Source of the DNA: Laterigemmans sp052161645
GTDB taxonomy: Bacteria > Planctomycetota > Planctomycetia > Pirellulales > Pirellulaceae
Reading direction: 5' to 3' (one strand)
NCBI GenBank assembly: GCA_052161645.1
Contig: CP197414.1
Length of the DNA: 64,000 bases
Every line of letters begins with the position of its first letter. Positions within the stretch are counted from its first letter, which is position 1. Below are positions 46,728-55,626 of the stretch, piece by piece. A program made the position numbers and the translations under genes. The notes under the pieces are model-generated. The model was not told where the DNA came from and did no database searches. It was given only the letters and a program-made list of their open reading frames with translations.

Positions 46728-47238
46728 CGTGGCTTTTGGGCGAGCTCACGCTGGGAATGTCCCCAGCATACCAGGGTCTACGACTCGGGGTTCAGGCTGA
46801 GCGCAAGCGTTACGCACCTACCTCAACAGACCGCGGGCAAGAAAAGTGCAGGAATACATTTCCCTGCCCACATTTTCGTACCAAATCTTTGAGGGTGTGG
46901 GCTCCAGTCAACGCGGTGAGCCCTCGCGGTTGCAGCTATGATTCCTTCAACAAGAAACGCTTTGCATTAAACCTGGGGAGATGTCCGGTGAACTGGATGC
47001 GTGGTGTACGCCGCATCGAATCACCCCCAAACAACAATGGGACACCAACAAACAGCCAATCCGACCTCTCCCCAACACCGAACACAAAGCCCGACCCCGG
47101 CGAAGCCTTACCAAGCAACACTCACCAAAAGTAGCCGGGCCTTGGTTTTCCGTTTCCTTGTGGATAGAATGGCACTCACATTTGTAGCTTGTGCTACATT
47201 CTGGGCGTTTCGCCAGGACGAATCAGCGGCCTTATTGA
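46728..47238. other. Intergenic region upstream of the metal ABC operon
   Basis: 511 bp without a supported gene. Short frames here are compositionally odd (Pro/Asn/Thr-rich). The last 60 bp hold the palindrome at 47183-47198. Confidence 0.4.
47183..47198. promoter_or_regulatory. Palindromic candidate operator upstream of the metal ABC operon
   Basis: TGTAGC-TTGT-GCTACA is a perfect 6-bp inverted repeat with a 4-bp spacer, 41 bp before the first ATG. Position and symmetry suit a metalloregulator site (DtxR/MntR, Fur/Zur types), but the sequence does not match a consensus I can name. Confidence 0.45.
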
Positions 47239-48258
47239 ATGACGGTAATGGGAAAAACCAGCGGGGGAGTGTGGACTAGTTTGGTAGTGGTGGTGCTGCT
47301 CATGGGTGGTTGCGGCCAGGGGGATTCTGGGCAGCGAGGTCCTGGGCCCCGCTCCGCCACGGCTACCATTCGCGCGGTCACCACGGTGGGGATGGTAGCC
47401 GACATCGTTTCAAACGTCGGTGCTTCGCGTGTCGAAACCATCCAACTGATGGGAGCCGGCGTCGATCCGCACCTTTACACGGCCAAGACCCATGAAGTCC
47501 GCATGCTGCAACAAGCCGACGTGATCTTTTACGCCGGCCTGATGCTCGAAGGCAAAATGGTGGACCGGCTGCTGCAAATCGGTCGCCAACGCCCCGTCTA
47601 CGCCATCACCGAGGGAATTCCTCAAGATCAATTGCTGGAACCAGCCGACTTTGCCGGCCACTATGACCCCCACGCTTGGATGGATGTCAGCCTGTGGAGC
47701 CAAGGGGTGTCGACAGTCGTCGCAGGGCTAAGCGAACTGGCTCCCCAGTGGAAGGACGAGTTCACCGCCCGGGGGGCCGCGTATCAACAACGCCTCGAAC
47801 AGCTCGATCGGTACGCGCGGACGACGCTGGCCACGATCCCCGAATCCAATCGGGTCTTGATCACGTCACATGACGCGTTCAACTATTTTGGCCGCGCGTA
47901 CCAATTGGAGGTGTTGGGAATTCAAGGCCTGTCGACGGAGTCGGAAGCCGGCTTACAGCGAATCAACGATCTAGTATCGCTCCTGGTCGAGCGGCAAATT
48001 TCGGCGGTGTTTGTGGAGTCGAGCGTTTCCGATAAAAACATCCGCGCGCTCATTGACGGAGCGTTAGCCCGCGGGCATCAAGTTCGCCAAGGAGGCATTC
48101 TCTATTCCGATGCCATGGGCCCGAAAGATACGCCCGCGGGTAGCTACATCGGCATGATCGAACATAACGTCAATACTGTCACGGCGGCTTTGGGAGGACA
48201 AGTTCCCGCGGGAGGATTCGCCAGCTTCCAGGCTGGTGATGCAGCGGACTCCCAATGA
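47239..48258 (+). CDS. Mn/Zn/Fe-type ABC transporter substrate-binding lipoprotein (TroA/ZnuA family)
   Basis: Cluster A-I solute-binding protein that captures Mn, Zn or Fe outside the inner membrane. The lipobox 'LLMGGCGQ' follows a hydrophobic leader, so it is lipid-anchored. Metal ligands are recognisable: His in 'GAGVDPHLYTAKTHEV', His in 'GHYDPHAWMDVSLW', His in 'VLITSHDAFNYFGRAY', and Glu/Asp in 'VFVESSVSDKNI' and 'GGILYSDAMGPKDTPAG'. The His-rich loop of true ZnuA is missing, which favours Mn or Fe. Start at ATG 47239 or 47248. First gene of a four-gene operon. Confidence 0.92.
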   Translation: MTVMGKTSGGVWTSLVVVVLLMGGCGQGDSGQRGPGPRSATATIRAVTTVGMVADIVSNVGASRVETIQLMGAGVDPHLYTAKTHEVRMLQQADVIFYAGLMLEGKMVDRLLQIGRQRPVYAITEGIPQDQLLEPADFAGHYDPHAWMDVSLWSQGVSTVVAGLSELAPQWKDEFTARGAAYQQRLEQLDRYARTTLATIPESNRVLITSHDAFNYFGRAYQLEVLGIQGLSTESEAGLQRINDLVSLLVERQISAVFVESSVSDKNIRALIDGALARGHQVRQGGILYSDAMGPKDTPAGSYIGMIEHNVNTVTAALGGQVPAGGFASFQAGDAADSQ

Positions 48259-48304
48259 ATATTCTCACATATTATTGCCTAGCGGATAACGGTTGGTGCC
48301 ACAC

Positions 48305-49105
48305 ATGATGAACCGAAACAATCTGGGCGGTTCGCCAGACGCCGACTGTCCATTATCGATTTATGATTTAACGGTGGCTTATCACCGCAAGCCTGTTCTA
48401 TGGGACATTAGTATCGATTTCCCCGCCGGTCAATTGATCGGCGTGGTGGGTCCAAACGGGGCAGGGAAGAGCACTCTAATTAAAGCAGTCATGGACCTGC
48501 TGCCGAAGGCATCGGGCGATATCCGCGTCTTTGGCCAACCATACCGCGCCCAACGTGGCCGCGTCGGCTATGTGCCCCAACGAGAGAGTGTCGATTGGGA
48601 TTTTCCCGTCAACGCGCTCGATGTCGTCGCCATGGGATTGTATGGCCAAATCGGCTGGTGCCTGCCGGTCCGTCGTAAACATCGACAATTAGCCGCCGAA
48701 GCGTTAGATCGAGTTGGTCTAGCAGATTTCGGCAAACGCCAGATCAGCCAATTGTCGGGTGGCCAACAACAACGCACGTTCCTGGCTCGCGCGCTGGTCC
48801 AGGATGCTGACTTATATCTGATGGATGAACCTTTCGCTGCGGTCGACGCGGCAACCGAACGAGCCATCATTGAGATTCTCAAGGAGATGAAGCAGCGTGG
48901 AAAAACGGTGTTGGTTATTCATCATGACTTGCAAACCGTTGCCGACTATTTTGATTACGTGGTGCTGTTAAATATGCGAGTGGTCGCTCATGGCCCAGTC
49001 GAAACCACTTTTCATCAGGACAACCTGCAAAAGACTTACGGAGGACGTTTGACGCTGTTAGAAGAAGCCACTGAGGCCATGCGTCGACGCGAGAAAACGC
49101 TATGA
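48305..49105 (+). CDS. Metal ABC transporter ATP-binding protein (MntB/ZnuC-type)
   Basis: Cytoplasmic ATPase of the importer. Walker A 'GVVGPNGAGKSTLIK', signature 'QLSGGQQQRTFLARALVQ', Walker B 'DLYLMDEPFAAVD', and switch His in 'VLVIHHDLQTV'. 'VPQRESVDWDFPVNALDVV' is typical of the Mn/Zn subfamily. The frame is open upstream to TTG 48293, but ATG 48305 is preferred. The ATG of the next gene overlaps its stop (ATGA), so translation is coupled. Confidence 0.93.
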   Translation: MMNRNNLGGSPDADCPLSIYDLTVAYHRKPVLWDISIDFPAGQLIGVVGPNGAGKSTLIKAVMDLLPKASGDIRVFGQPYRAQRGRVGYVPQRESVDWDFPVNALDVVAMGLYGQIGWCLPVRRKHRQLAAEALDRVGLADFGKRQISQLSGGQQQRTFLARALVQDADLYLMDEPFAAVDAATERAIIEILKEMKQRGKTVLVIHHDLQTVADYFDYVVLLNMRVVAHGPVETTFHQDNLQKTYGGRLTLLEEATEAMRRREKTL

Positions 49106-50658
49106 GATTGGCTGTCATTGCGATTGCTATCACAATTTGCGGCTCGGTGCTCTTGGTGCCTGATACTTGTGCAGGCTCAGAACTCAGCGAGGTGTGTCAC
49201 CGCTTGACGATTTATCGACCCTCCTCGCTGTGGGCCCAGGGTCAGGCCATCGGTGGTCGCTCATTAACCGATCGCCGCATCGAATGGCCTTCCTGGGAAA
49301 CGTGGTGGCGAGTCTTATCGCTGCGCGACTACAACACCCGCGTGGTAGTCATTGGCACCACGTTGTTAGGATTTGCGGCGGGCACCATTGGCAGTTTTAC
49401 CCTCCTGCGACGACGCGCGCTGATGGGCGACGCGCTCAGCCACGCCACGCTGCCGGGAATCGGCATGGCGTTCATCCTTGCCCCCTTCTTTGGACTGCCG
49501 GGCAAATCGTTGCCCGTGCTGTTATTTGGTGCGGCCGTCACCGGCACGCTGGGGATGTTGGCAATCTTGCTGATCCGCAACCTTACGCGTTTAAAAGAAG
49601 ACGCCGCTTTGGGGATCGTGTTAAGCGTTTTCTTTGGCGGCGGCGTGGCGATATTAGGAGTCATCCAACAGATGCCGGCTGGTCATTCGGCCGGGCTCGA
49701 AGCATTCATCTACGGCAAAACCGCATCGATGATTTCCTCGGACGCTTGGTTGATCGCGATCGCCGGCACGCTTTGCCAAATAACATGCGTGCTCTTTTAT
49801 AAGGAATTAAAGCTCGTTTGTTTCGACGAAAGTTATGCCGGCTCTCGAGGTTTTCCAGTGGTTGCTCTGGATTTGTTATTGATGGTTCTGGTGACCATCG
49901 TGACGATCATCGGATTGCAAGCGGTGGGCCTGATTCTCATGATCGCTTTGTTGGTAATCCCAGCTGCGGCGGCGAGATTTTGGACCGAGCAAATGACATG
50001 GATGACGGTATTTGCCGCCTTGATTGGTGGCGGCAGCTGCTTGGTCGGAGCTGCCATGAGCGCCATTCTGCCCCGCTTGCCCTCGGGCGCCATGATCGTG
50101 TTAGTATCCGCCTTTGCGTTTGAAATCAGCATGTTCTTTGGAGTCTCGCGGGGAGTTCTCATTCGTGGCCATCGACGACGCCGTTTGAATCGCAAGATCG
50201 ACCACCAGCATTTACTGCGGGGACTTTATGAGCATGCCGAGCGAGGCGACGAGCAACATCGCGATCAGCCGATTCCATGGCAAACCGTGTTGTCAATGCG
50301 AAGCTGGGGGAAGAATCGACTGACGCGTTGCCTGCGGCGGGCAGCCAAAGAGGGACTGGTCACGGTCGGGGCTGACCGTTCGCTACTGCTCACCCCGGCC
50401 GGTTTTGAGCGTGCGAGCCAGCTGGTCCATGAGCACCGCCTCTGGGAAATGTATTTGATCACCCACGCCGATGTGGCACCCTCCAAAGTCGACCGCGACG
50501 CGGATGCGATAGAACATGTGCTCGATCGCGAAATGATTGAGAAACTCGAAACCTTGTTGATGCGACGGCGAACGGTCGAAGGAGTGCCCGACGATCCACA
50601 TGGTGCTTTCGCAAACGCCTCCGCGGAAAGTCCCAATCAAACGGAGCAACGGTCATGA
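49102..50658 (+). CDS. Metal ABC transporter permease fused to a DtxR/MntR-like regulator domain (1)
   Basis: 518-residue protein in two parts. Residues about 70-355 form an ABC-3 family permease ('LRRRALMGDALSHATLPGIG', 'LYKELKLVCFDESYA'-type coupling loop as 'FYKELKLVCFDESYAGSRG', about 8 membrane spans). Residues about 365-500 form a complete DtxR-type module: a winged helix ('GKNRLTRCLRRAAKEGLVTV', 'LLLTPAGFERASQLV') and the metal-binding dimerisation segment 'HEHRLWEMYLITHADV' plus 'DRDADAIEHVLDREM', ending in 'DDPHG'. The IEHV block keeps the Glu-His pair that binds metal in MntR. The N-terminal 60 residues carry a leader-like hydrophobic segment. Overlaps its neighbours by 4 bp on both sides. 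Confidence 0.88.
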   Translation: MRLAVIAIAITICGSVLLVPDTCAGSELSEVCHRLTIYRPSSLWAQGQAIGGRSLTDRRIEWPSWETWWRVLSLRDYNTRVVVIGTTLLGFAAGTIGSFTLLRRRALMGDALSHATLPGIGMAFILAPFFGLPGKSLPVLLFGAAVTGTLGMLAILLIRNLTRLKEDAALGIVLSVFFGGGVAILGVIQQMPAGHSAGLEAFIYGKTASMISSDAWLIAIAGTLCQITCVLFYKELKLVCFDESYAGSRGFPVVALDLLLMVLVTIVTIIGLQAVGLILMIALLVIPAAAARFWTEQMTWMTVFAALIGGGSCLVGAAMSAILPRLPSGAMIVLVSAFAFEISMFFGVSRGVLIRGHRRRRLNRKIDHQHLLRGLYEHAERGDEQHRDQPIPWQTVLSMRSWGKNRLTRCLRRAAKEGLVTVGADRSLLLTPAGFERASQLVHEHRLWEMYLITHADVAPSKVDRDADAIEHVLDREMIEKLETLLMRRRTVEGVPDDPHGAFANASAESPNQTEQRS

Positions 50659-52013
50659 TGGGGGCAACCTTATTCTCGCTGCTCCCCTGTGGTTTGGTGC
50701 TGTCTTGGGACTTAGACGGCTGGATCGTACTCGCCGGCGTGCTTGCTGCGGTCTCGGCCGCCTTGGTGGGCAACTTTCTAGTGTTGCGAAAGATGAGCCT
50801 GCTGGGAGACGCAATTAGCCACGCCGTGCTTCCCGGGTTGGCGGTGGCTTTTTTGATCAGCGACAGTCGCAGCAGCCTGCCAATGTTCATTGGTGCCGTC
50901 ATCGTCGGATTAGCCACTGCCGCTTTCACCGAATGGATTCGCCGGGTCGGTAGAGTCGATGAGGGCGCTTCGATGGGAGTCGTCTTTACTTCGCTGTTCG
51001 CCTTGGGGCTGGTGATGATTGTCCAAGCAGCCGACCACGTGGATCTCGATCCCGGCTGCGTGCTATATGGTGCTATCGAGTTGACACCACTCGACACGAT
51101 CGCGCTGTGGGGACGCGACATTCCTCGCGTGGTGATTGTGCTGGGGACCGTTTCGCTGTTGAACCTATTGTTCGTCACGCTGTTCTTTAAAGAGTTAAAG
51201 CTGACTTCTTTTGATCCGGCCCTGGCTACCACGCTGGGTTTTCCCGCCTGGTTGATTCACTATCTGCTGATGACTCAAGTCGCGATCACGGCGGTGGCCA
51301 GCTTTGAGAGTGTGGGCAACATCTTGGTGGTGGCAATGCTGGTCGTTCCACCAGCCGCCGCTTATATGCTGACCGACCGCTTGGGTGTCATGATTCTGCT
51401 CAGCGCGCTGATCGGCAGCGCGGCGGCGGTCCTGGGGCATCTCTCGGCCTTGATCATCCCGGAGTGGTTTGGCTATCACAGCACCAGCACCGCCGGCATG
51501 ATGGCCGTGATGACCGGAGTGCTATTCACGCTGGCGGCAACCTTTGGTCCACGGCATGGTATCCTGGTACGGATGGTCCGCCGCCAACTTTTGGCATGGA
51601 GAATTCTGCGTGAGGACATTGTCGGCCTGTTGTACCGATTAGCCGAGCGACAAGTGGACCAGAAAGCGAGTTTTACCTTAATCACACAACGCTTATTGGC
51701 GACTCGCTGGCAAACGCGAATCGCACTATTTTCTCTCCGCCGTGGTGGCCTAATTACTCACGGCACCAACGGTTATCGGTTAACTACCGCCGGCGTTTCC
51801 CGGGCCGAACAAGTGGTTCGCTCACATCGGCTGTGGGAGACTTATTTAGTCACCGAAGCAGGGATTCCGGACGAGCGCATTCACGATCATGCGGAGGTCT
51901 TGGAACACTTTACCGGAAACGAATTGAACCGCCGCCTCAGCGACGCGGCCGAGTCGCCCACCACCGATCCCCACGGCAGCCACATTCCTGGCAACGACGA
52001 CAACCCCATCTGA
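50655..52013 (+). CDS. Metal ABC transporter permease fused to a DtxR/MntR-like regulator domain (2)
   Basis: 452-residue second permease. Residues about 10-290 are the ABC-3 membrane domain ('RKMSLLGDAISHAVLPGLAV', 'FFKELKLTSFDPALA', 'FGPRHGILVRMVRRQL'). The C-terminal 140 residues again form a DtxR/MntR-like module: 'EDIVGLLYRLAERQ', 'QTRIALFSLRRGGLITHG', 'LTTAGVSRAEQVVRSHRLW' and 'RIHDHAEVLEHFTGNEL', ending with 'DPHGSHIPG', the usual DtxR-family end motif. The HRLW and LEH blocks supply likely metal ligands. The ATG overlaps the previous TGA. Its stop is 45 bp from the convergent AP-superfamily gene. Confidence 0.88.
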   Translation: MMGATLFSLLPCGLVLSWDLDGWIVLAGVLAAVSAALVGNFLVLRKMSLLGDAISHAVLPGLAVAFLISDSRSSLPMFIGAVIVGLATAAFTEWIRRVGRVDEGASMGVVFTSLFALGLVMIVQAADHVDLDPGCVLYGAIELTPLDTIALWGRDIPRVVIVLGTVSLLNLLFVTLFFKELKLTSFDPALATTLGFPAWLIHYLLMTQVAITAVASFESVGNILVVAMLVVPPAAAYMLTDRLGVMILLSALIGSAAAVLGHLSALIIPEWFGYHSTSTAGMMAVMTGVLFTLAATFGPRHGILVRMVRRQLLAWRILREDIVGLLYRLAERQVDQKASFTLITQRLLATRWQTRIALFSLRRGGLITHGTNGYRLTTAGVSRAEQVVRSHRLWETYLVTEAGIPDERIHDHAEVLEHFTGNELNRRLSDAAESPTTDPHGSHIPGNDDNPI

Positions 52014-52058
52014 TTAGCAAGCTCAAGCAACAATCCAGAACGCCCGACCGCTCGCTTC

Positions 52059-53345
52059 TTATCCCTTCTTCTCGCCCAACAGACCTCGCACGTATTGCTT
52101 AAAGTCCCGCATGTCGGCTGGTGGATCCGGACCAACGATCAAGGGCCCGTCTTCGGGGGCGGTGTGGAGACCGTGACTGCCGCGAACCAATGTCGCATCA
52201 AGCGGGATCACATCCATCTTGTAACGCATGCCGATTTTCTTTTGCGCCAGTCGCAACATGGCTCGCGGCATCGACGTCAAAAATAACTCCGCTGGGTCGT
52301 ATCCCGGCTTGCGATGAATATCGACGGTTCTGGCGTAATCGGGAGCGAGTTGGTCATCCAACCAAAAATAATAAGCAAACCAAGCATCCGGTTCTGCCAA
52401 AGCAACTAACTCGCCGCTCCGCGGATGCTCCAGCTCCAGTTCGGCCGGATCGACGACGCGGGCCACCCCTGGAATTTCCGCAACTCGCTGCCTCACCGAC
52501 TCGACAAGCTCGGGGCGACGCACATAAATATGGGCCAACTGATGATCGACAACCGCAAAAGCGTCCGAGTCTCCCGGCATTAATTGTTCGCCAAATGGAC
52601 CCTTGCGTACCGTTAACCAACCTGCTGATCGCAACTCGCGATTGAGATAAACCGGTTTGGAAACGGGGACCAAACCATATTCAGAAACCACGATCGGCAA
52701 GGCGCCAATCTCATTCGCCGCGTCGATGACCAACCCCGCGCACCGATCCACTTCGGCAACCACTTTCAAATCCGGATCGCTAAACCGCTGGAAGTCATAG
52801 TCAAGATGCGGCAGGTAAACCAGCGTCAACTCAGGCTGCTGTTGTCGCATCACCAATGCACTCGCCTGGGCAATCCAATGCGAACTGGCTAAACCCGACT
52901 TGGGCCCCCAAAAAGCGTGAAAAGGAAATGGCCCCAGCTGTTCCTGCAATTGGCAGCCGGTTTGATCCAAAATATCAAACGCTTTGGAACCATCGCATCC
53001 ATAATGAGGTTTGGGTGTCGCACTCCATCGCACCGGGGCGTGTTGGTTGTACCACCAAAACATCTTTGCCGTAGATACACCTTCGTATAACTTTTCGCCT
53101 TGAACTAACGTGTTAGCTTGCTGCCAAAAACGAATCTCAGCGGTCTCGCGAAAATACCATCCGTTGGCCACGATGCCATGCTCACGCGGCGATAACCCAG
53201 TCAACATGGTCGCTTGACAGGTAGACGTGACAGCCGGCAGCGGACTGACCCAGGGCCGGGCGGTACCCAGCTGGGCAATTCGGGGAGCGTGCGGCAACAG
53301 CTTGGGCGTCAAGCCGACAACGTTGATGAGGCAAATTTTTGTCAT
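52059..53345 (-). CDS. Alkaline-phosphatase-superfamily nucleotide pyrophosphatase/phosphodiesterase-like protein
   Basis: 428-residue protein from the ATG at 53345; the frame is open to 53651, but that extension is Cys-rich antisense of a repeat. The fold is recognised by 'ICLINVVGLTPKLLPHAP', the nucleophile region 'PLPAVTSTCQATMLTGLSP', 'REHGIVANGWYFRETAEIRF', 'LPHLDYDFQRF' and 'TLVRGSHGL'. In typical members the first strand ends in a metal-binding Asp; here it reads INVVG, and the usual late D-H-G is 'SEYGL'. I recall the same changes across this subfamily, but cannot check. Cytoplasmic by lack of a leader. Divergent from the beta-lactamase-like gene. Confidence 0.78.
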   Translation of the reverse strand: MTKICLINVVGLTPKLLPHAPRIAQLGTARPWVSPLPAVTSTCQATMLTGLSPREHGIVANGWYFRETAEIRFWQQANTLVQGEKLYEGVSTAKMFWWYNQHAPVRWSATPKPHYGCDGSKAFDILDQTGCQLQEQLGPFPFHAFWGPKSGLASSHWIAQASALVMRQQQPELTLVYLPHLDYDFQRFSDPDLKVVAEVDRCAGLVIDAANEIGALPIVVSEYGLVPVSKPVYLNRELRSAGWLTVRKGPFGEQLMPGDSDAFAVVDHQLAHIYVRRPELVESVRQRVAEIPGVARVVDPAELELEHPRSGELVALAEPDAWFAYYFWLDDQLAPDYARTVDIHRKPGYDPAELFLTSMPRAMLRLAQKKIGMRYKMDVIPLDATLVRGSHGLHTAPEDGPLIVGPDPPADMRDFKQYVRGLLGEKKG

Positions 53346-53439
53346 GTGAATAGCTTGGCCTGCAAGGACACCTCGTGTCAACTTCCGACTAAGATGTTTT
53401 GAATCTAAACCGTGAGCATTTCCCTGGAGCAGAGCCGCA

Positions 53440-55104
53440 ATGAAGTCCTTGGCGATTCTAATTTCTCTGGCGCTGATTTTACCGTCCGCTCCCGCCGCCA
53501 TCGCACAGCAGGTCAACGCAGCGCAGCAGGTCAACGCAGCGCAGCAGGTCAACGCAGCGCAGCAAAGCGACACAGCACCGCAAGCTGCCGTGGCGGACGA
53601 TTCGGCTAAGGCCGAATATAACAAGCTCACGCAAACACTCGACACGTTCATCGAAGAAACTCGCCAAGCGTGGCAAGTTCCCGGCTTGGCTGTGGCAATC
53701 GTAAAAGATGATCAAGTCCTGTTGGCCAAGGGATATGGGGTTCGCCAAGCTGGCAGCGAAGGGACCGTCGACGGAGATACCCTGTTCGCGATCGCGTCCA
53801 ACAGCAAAGCGTTCACAGCCGCCGGCTTGGCGATCCTCGTCGATGAAGGGCAGATTCGCTGGGATGATCCAGTCAGCGATTACTTGCCTTGGCTGCGACT
53901 TCAAGACCAGTTGGCCACCAGCGAACTAACGATCCGCGATCTACTCTGCCATCGCAGCGGGCTGGGGACCTTCAGTGGCGATCTTGTCTGGTGGGGAACC
54001 GATTACTCTCCCCGCGAACTATTGAAACGTGCCCGCCATCTAAAACCGGCTTCGTCCTTTCGCTCCGAATATGGATATTCGAACTTGATGTTCGTCGCCG
54101 CCGGGCTGGTGATCGAAGAGGTCAGCGGCCAGAGCTGGGGAGCGTTCGTGAAACATCGCATCCTCGATCCCCTGGAGATGAATCGCACAATCACTTCGGT
54201 GCGCGACCTCGTCAGCCAAGGTAACTTTGCGTCACCTCATAAAACTTATCGGGATCACTCCCAGCCGATTGATTGGATGAACTGGGATACGATGGCGGCG
54301 GCCGGAGGGATCATCTCCAGCGCAAACGATATGTCTCAGTGGCTGCGTTTACAGTTGCGCCACGGTAGCTGGGAACAAGACCAGCGACTTTTCAGCGAAC
54401 AGCAATCACGAACGATGTGGACCTCGCAAATGGCAATCCCCGTTTCTGCCGGCTACAGCAAACTCTACCCATCCACGCACTTTCGCGCCTACGGGCTGGG
54501 TTGGTCGATGTCAGATTATCTTGGCCGAAAACTGGTCGGACACGGAGGCGGATACGATGGGATGTATTCGCAAGTTTTGATGGTGCCGGAGGAGAATCTC
54601 GGCATCGTGGTGCTAACCAACAGCATGACCGGCATTTCGCCAGTCATCTCCTATCAGATCCTAGAAACATTTTTGTCAGGAACCGCCACCGCCGACCGCA
54701 GTGAGCAAGCACTGAAAAGTTTCTGGAATAGTCGCCAGCAATTTGAGCAGCGCATTATCGACGCCACCACGGTCGCTGTCGCCGACACAAAGCCCAGCCA
54801 TCCGCTGGTCGATTACACCGGAACGTTTCGATCGTCCCTGTATGGCGATGTCAAAATTGAACAAGCAGATGAGGGACTCGTTTTGCGAATGGTTCCACAC
54901 CATGACTTGGTCGCCGATCTAGAACATCTGCACTACAACACGTTTGTCATCCGCTGGAGAAAGGATTACGCCTGGTTTGGTGCTGGGACAGCCAACTTTA
55001 TTGCCAATGCCAAGGCTAAAATCGTAAAAGTTGAACTCGATGTTCCGAACGACGATCTGTGGTTCTACGAACTGGAACTGCAACGCGCAGAACAGTCCGA
55101 TTAA
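53440..55104 (+). CDS. Secreted serine hydrolase (class C beta-lactamase / penicillin-binding family)
   Basis: 554-residue exported protein; leader 'LAILISLALILPSAPAAIA'. The active-site Ser is in 'FAIASNSKAFTAAGLA' (S-x-x-K), the Tyr box is 'SEYGYSNLMF' (Y-x-N), and the third motif is 'VGHGGGYDGM' (HGG, replacing KTG as in class C-like esterases/peptidases). A C-terminal beta domain of the DUF3471 type follows ('LVDYTGTFRSSLYGDVKIEQ'). Likely a D-amino-acid peptidase or esterase rather than a beta-lactamase in the clinical sense. Just after the leader there are three copies of QQVNAA encoded by an 18-bp tandem repeat. Confidence 0.88.
   Translation: MKSLAILISLALILPSAPAAIAQQVNAAQQVNAAQQVNAAQQSDTAPQAAVADDSAKAEYNKLTQTLDTFIEETRQAWQVPGLAVAIVKDDQVLLAKGYGVRQAGSEGTVDGDTLFAIASNSKAFTAAGLAILVDEGQIRWDDPVSDYLPWLRLQDQLATSELTIRDLLCHRSGLGTFSGDLVWWGTDYSPRELLKRARHLKPASSFRSEYGYSNLMFVAAGLVIEEVSGQSWGAFVKHRILDPLEMNRTITSVRDLVSQGNFASPHKTYRDHSQPIDWMNWDTMAAAGGIISSANDMSQWLRLQLRHGSWEQDQRLFSEQQSRTMWTSQMAIPVSAGYSKLYPSTHFRAYGLGWSMSDYLGRKLVGHGGGYDGMYSQVLMVPEENLGIVVLTNSMTGISPVISYQILETFLSGTATADRSEQALKSFWNSRQQFEQRIIDATTVAVADTKPSHPLVDYTGTFRSSLYGDVKIEQADEGLVLRMVPHHDLVADLEHLHYNTFVIRWRKDYAWFGAGTANFIANAKAKIVKVELDVPNDDLWFYELELQRAEQSD
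53506..53559 (+). repeat. Three perfect 18-bp tandem repeats in a coding region
   Basis: CAGCAGGTCAACGCAGCG occurs three times in a row and encodes QQVNAA-QQVNAA-QQVNAA in the linker after the signal peptide of the serine hydrolase. Unit number could vary by slippage without shifting the frame. Confidence 0.95.
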
Positions 55105-55196
55105 CTGAGCCGCCAAGCCGATGCGCCTCACCATGGAAGTGCATCGAGGGGGAATCGATTAGGGGGAGAGTCTCAGCGGCCGAGCAATTATCATGA

Positions 55197-55222
55197 GCAT
55201 GACGGTGCGCTCGCCGTCATGC
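55197..55222. other. Perfect 9-bp inverted repeat
   Basis: GCATGACGG and CCGTCATGC flank an 8-nt loop, 92 bp after the serine hydrolase stop. It may be a terminator without a T-run or a protein-binding palindrome. Confidence 0.4.
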
Positions 55223-55288
55223 CGGCTGGAAACACGGGTCGGCACTTAGCAAACCCCGCTGGCGATTCGGTTTCACGTTGGTTCATTC

Positions 55289-55474
55289 ATGAAGACGCTT
55301 TGCAAATTAAAAAAGGACCAACTCGCCGAATTACTCCCGGAACTGGCGGCAGAGCTTCCGCAGGCAACCCACATCTGCACTCGCTGTGCACGTGCCGCAA
55401 CTGATAAACGTAGACTCTGCAAACCGATCTCTGTGCTGAAGCTAACAGCAAAGAACGCGAACAAAGAAGCCTAG
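55289..55474 (+). CDS. Small cysteine-containing protein
   Basis: 61-residue basic protein not assigned to a family. It has a helical start ('KKDQLAELLPELAAELPQ') and then 'ATHICTRCARAATDKRRLC', a CxxC pair followed by another Cys, which could bind zinc. It starts at ATG 55289 and has sensible composition for a real gene, but no clear Shine-Dalgarno. 152 bp before the ferritin-like gene. Confidence 0.55.
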   Translation: MKTLCKLKKDQLAELLPELAAELPQATHICTRCARAATDKRRLCKPISVLKLTAKNANKEA

Positions 55475-55626
55475 CTGGGGGACCCCCGTCGGCAGGAATC
55501 CACGTTGCCTCAGAACCGATTTCGCTATACATTCAGGCAGTGGATTGACGAGTTAGAACAGTACCTCGTTATCACGTTGCAGTTAGAAAAACTCCCAAAC
55601 TCTTTCCAACAAGCGAGTTAAAGCAT

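Noticed and set aside
46673..47134. 154-codon plus-strand frame after the SEC-C gene
   Set aside because: It overlaps the SEC-C coding end in another frame, and the remainder is Pro/Asn/Thr-rich with no motif.
53346..53651. Cys-rich N-terminal extension of the AP-superfamily gene
   Set aside because: The extension is antisense to the 18-bp repeats of the divergent gene and lies before the natural 'MTKICLINVVG' start.
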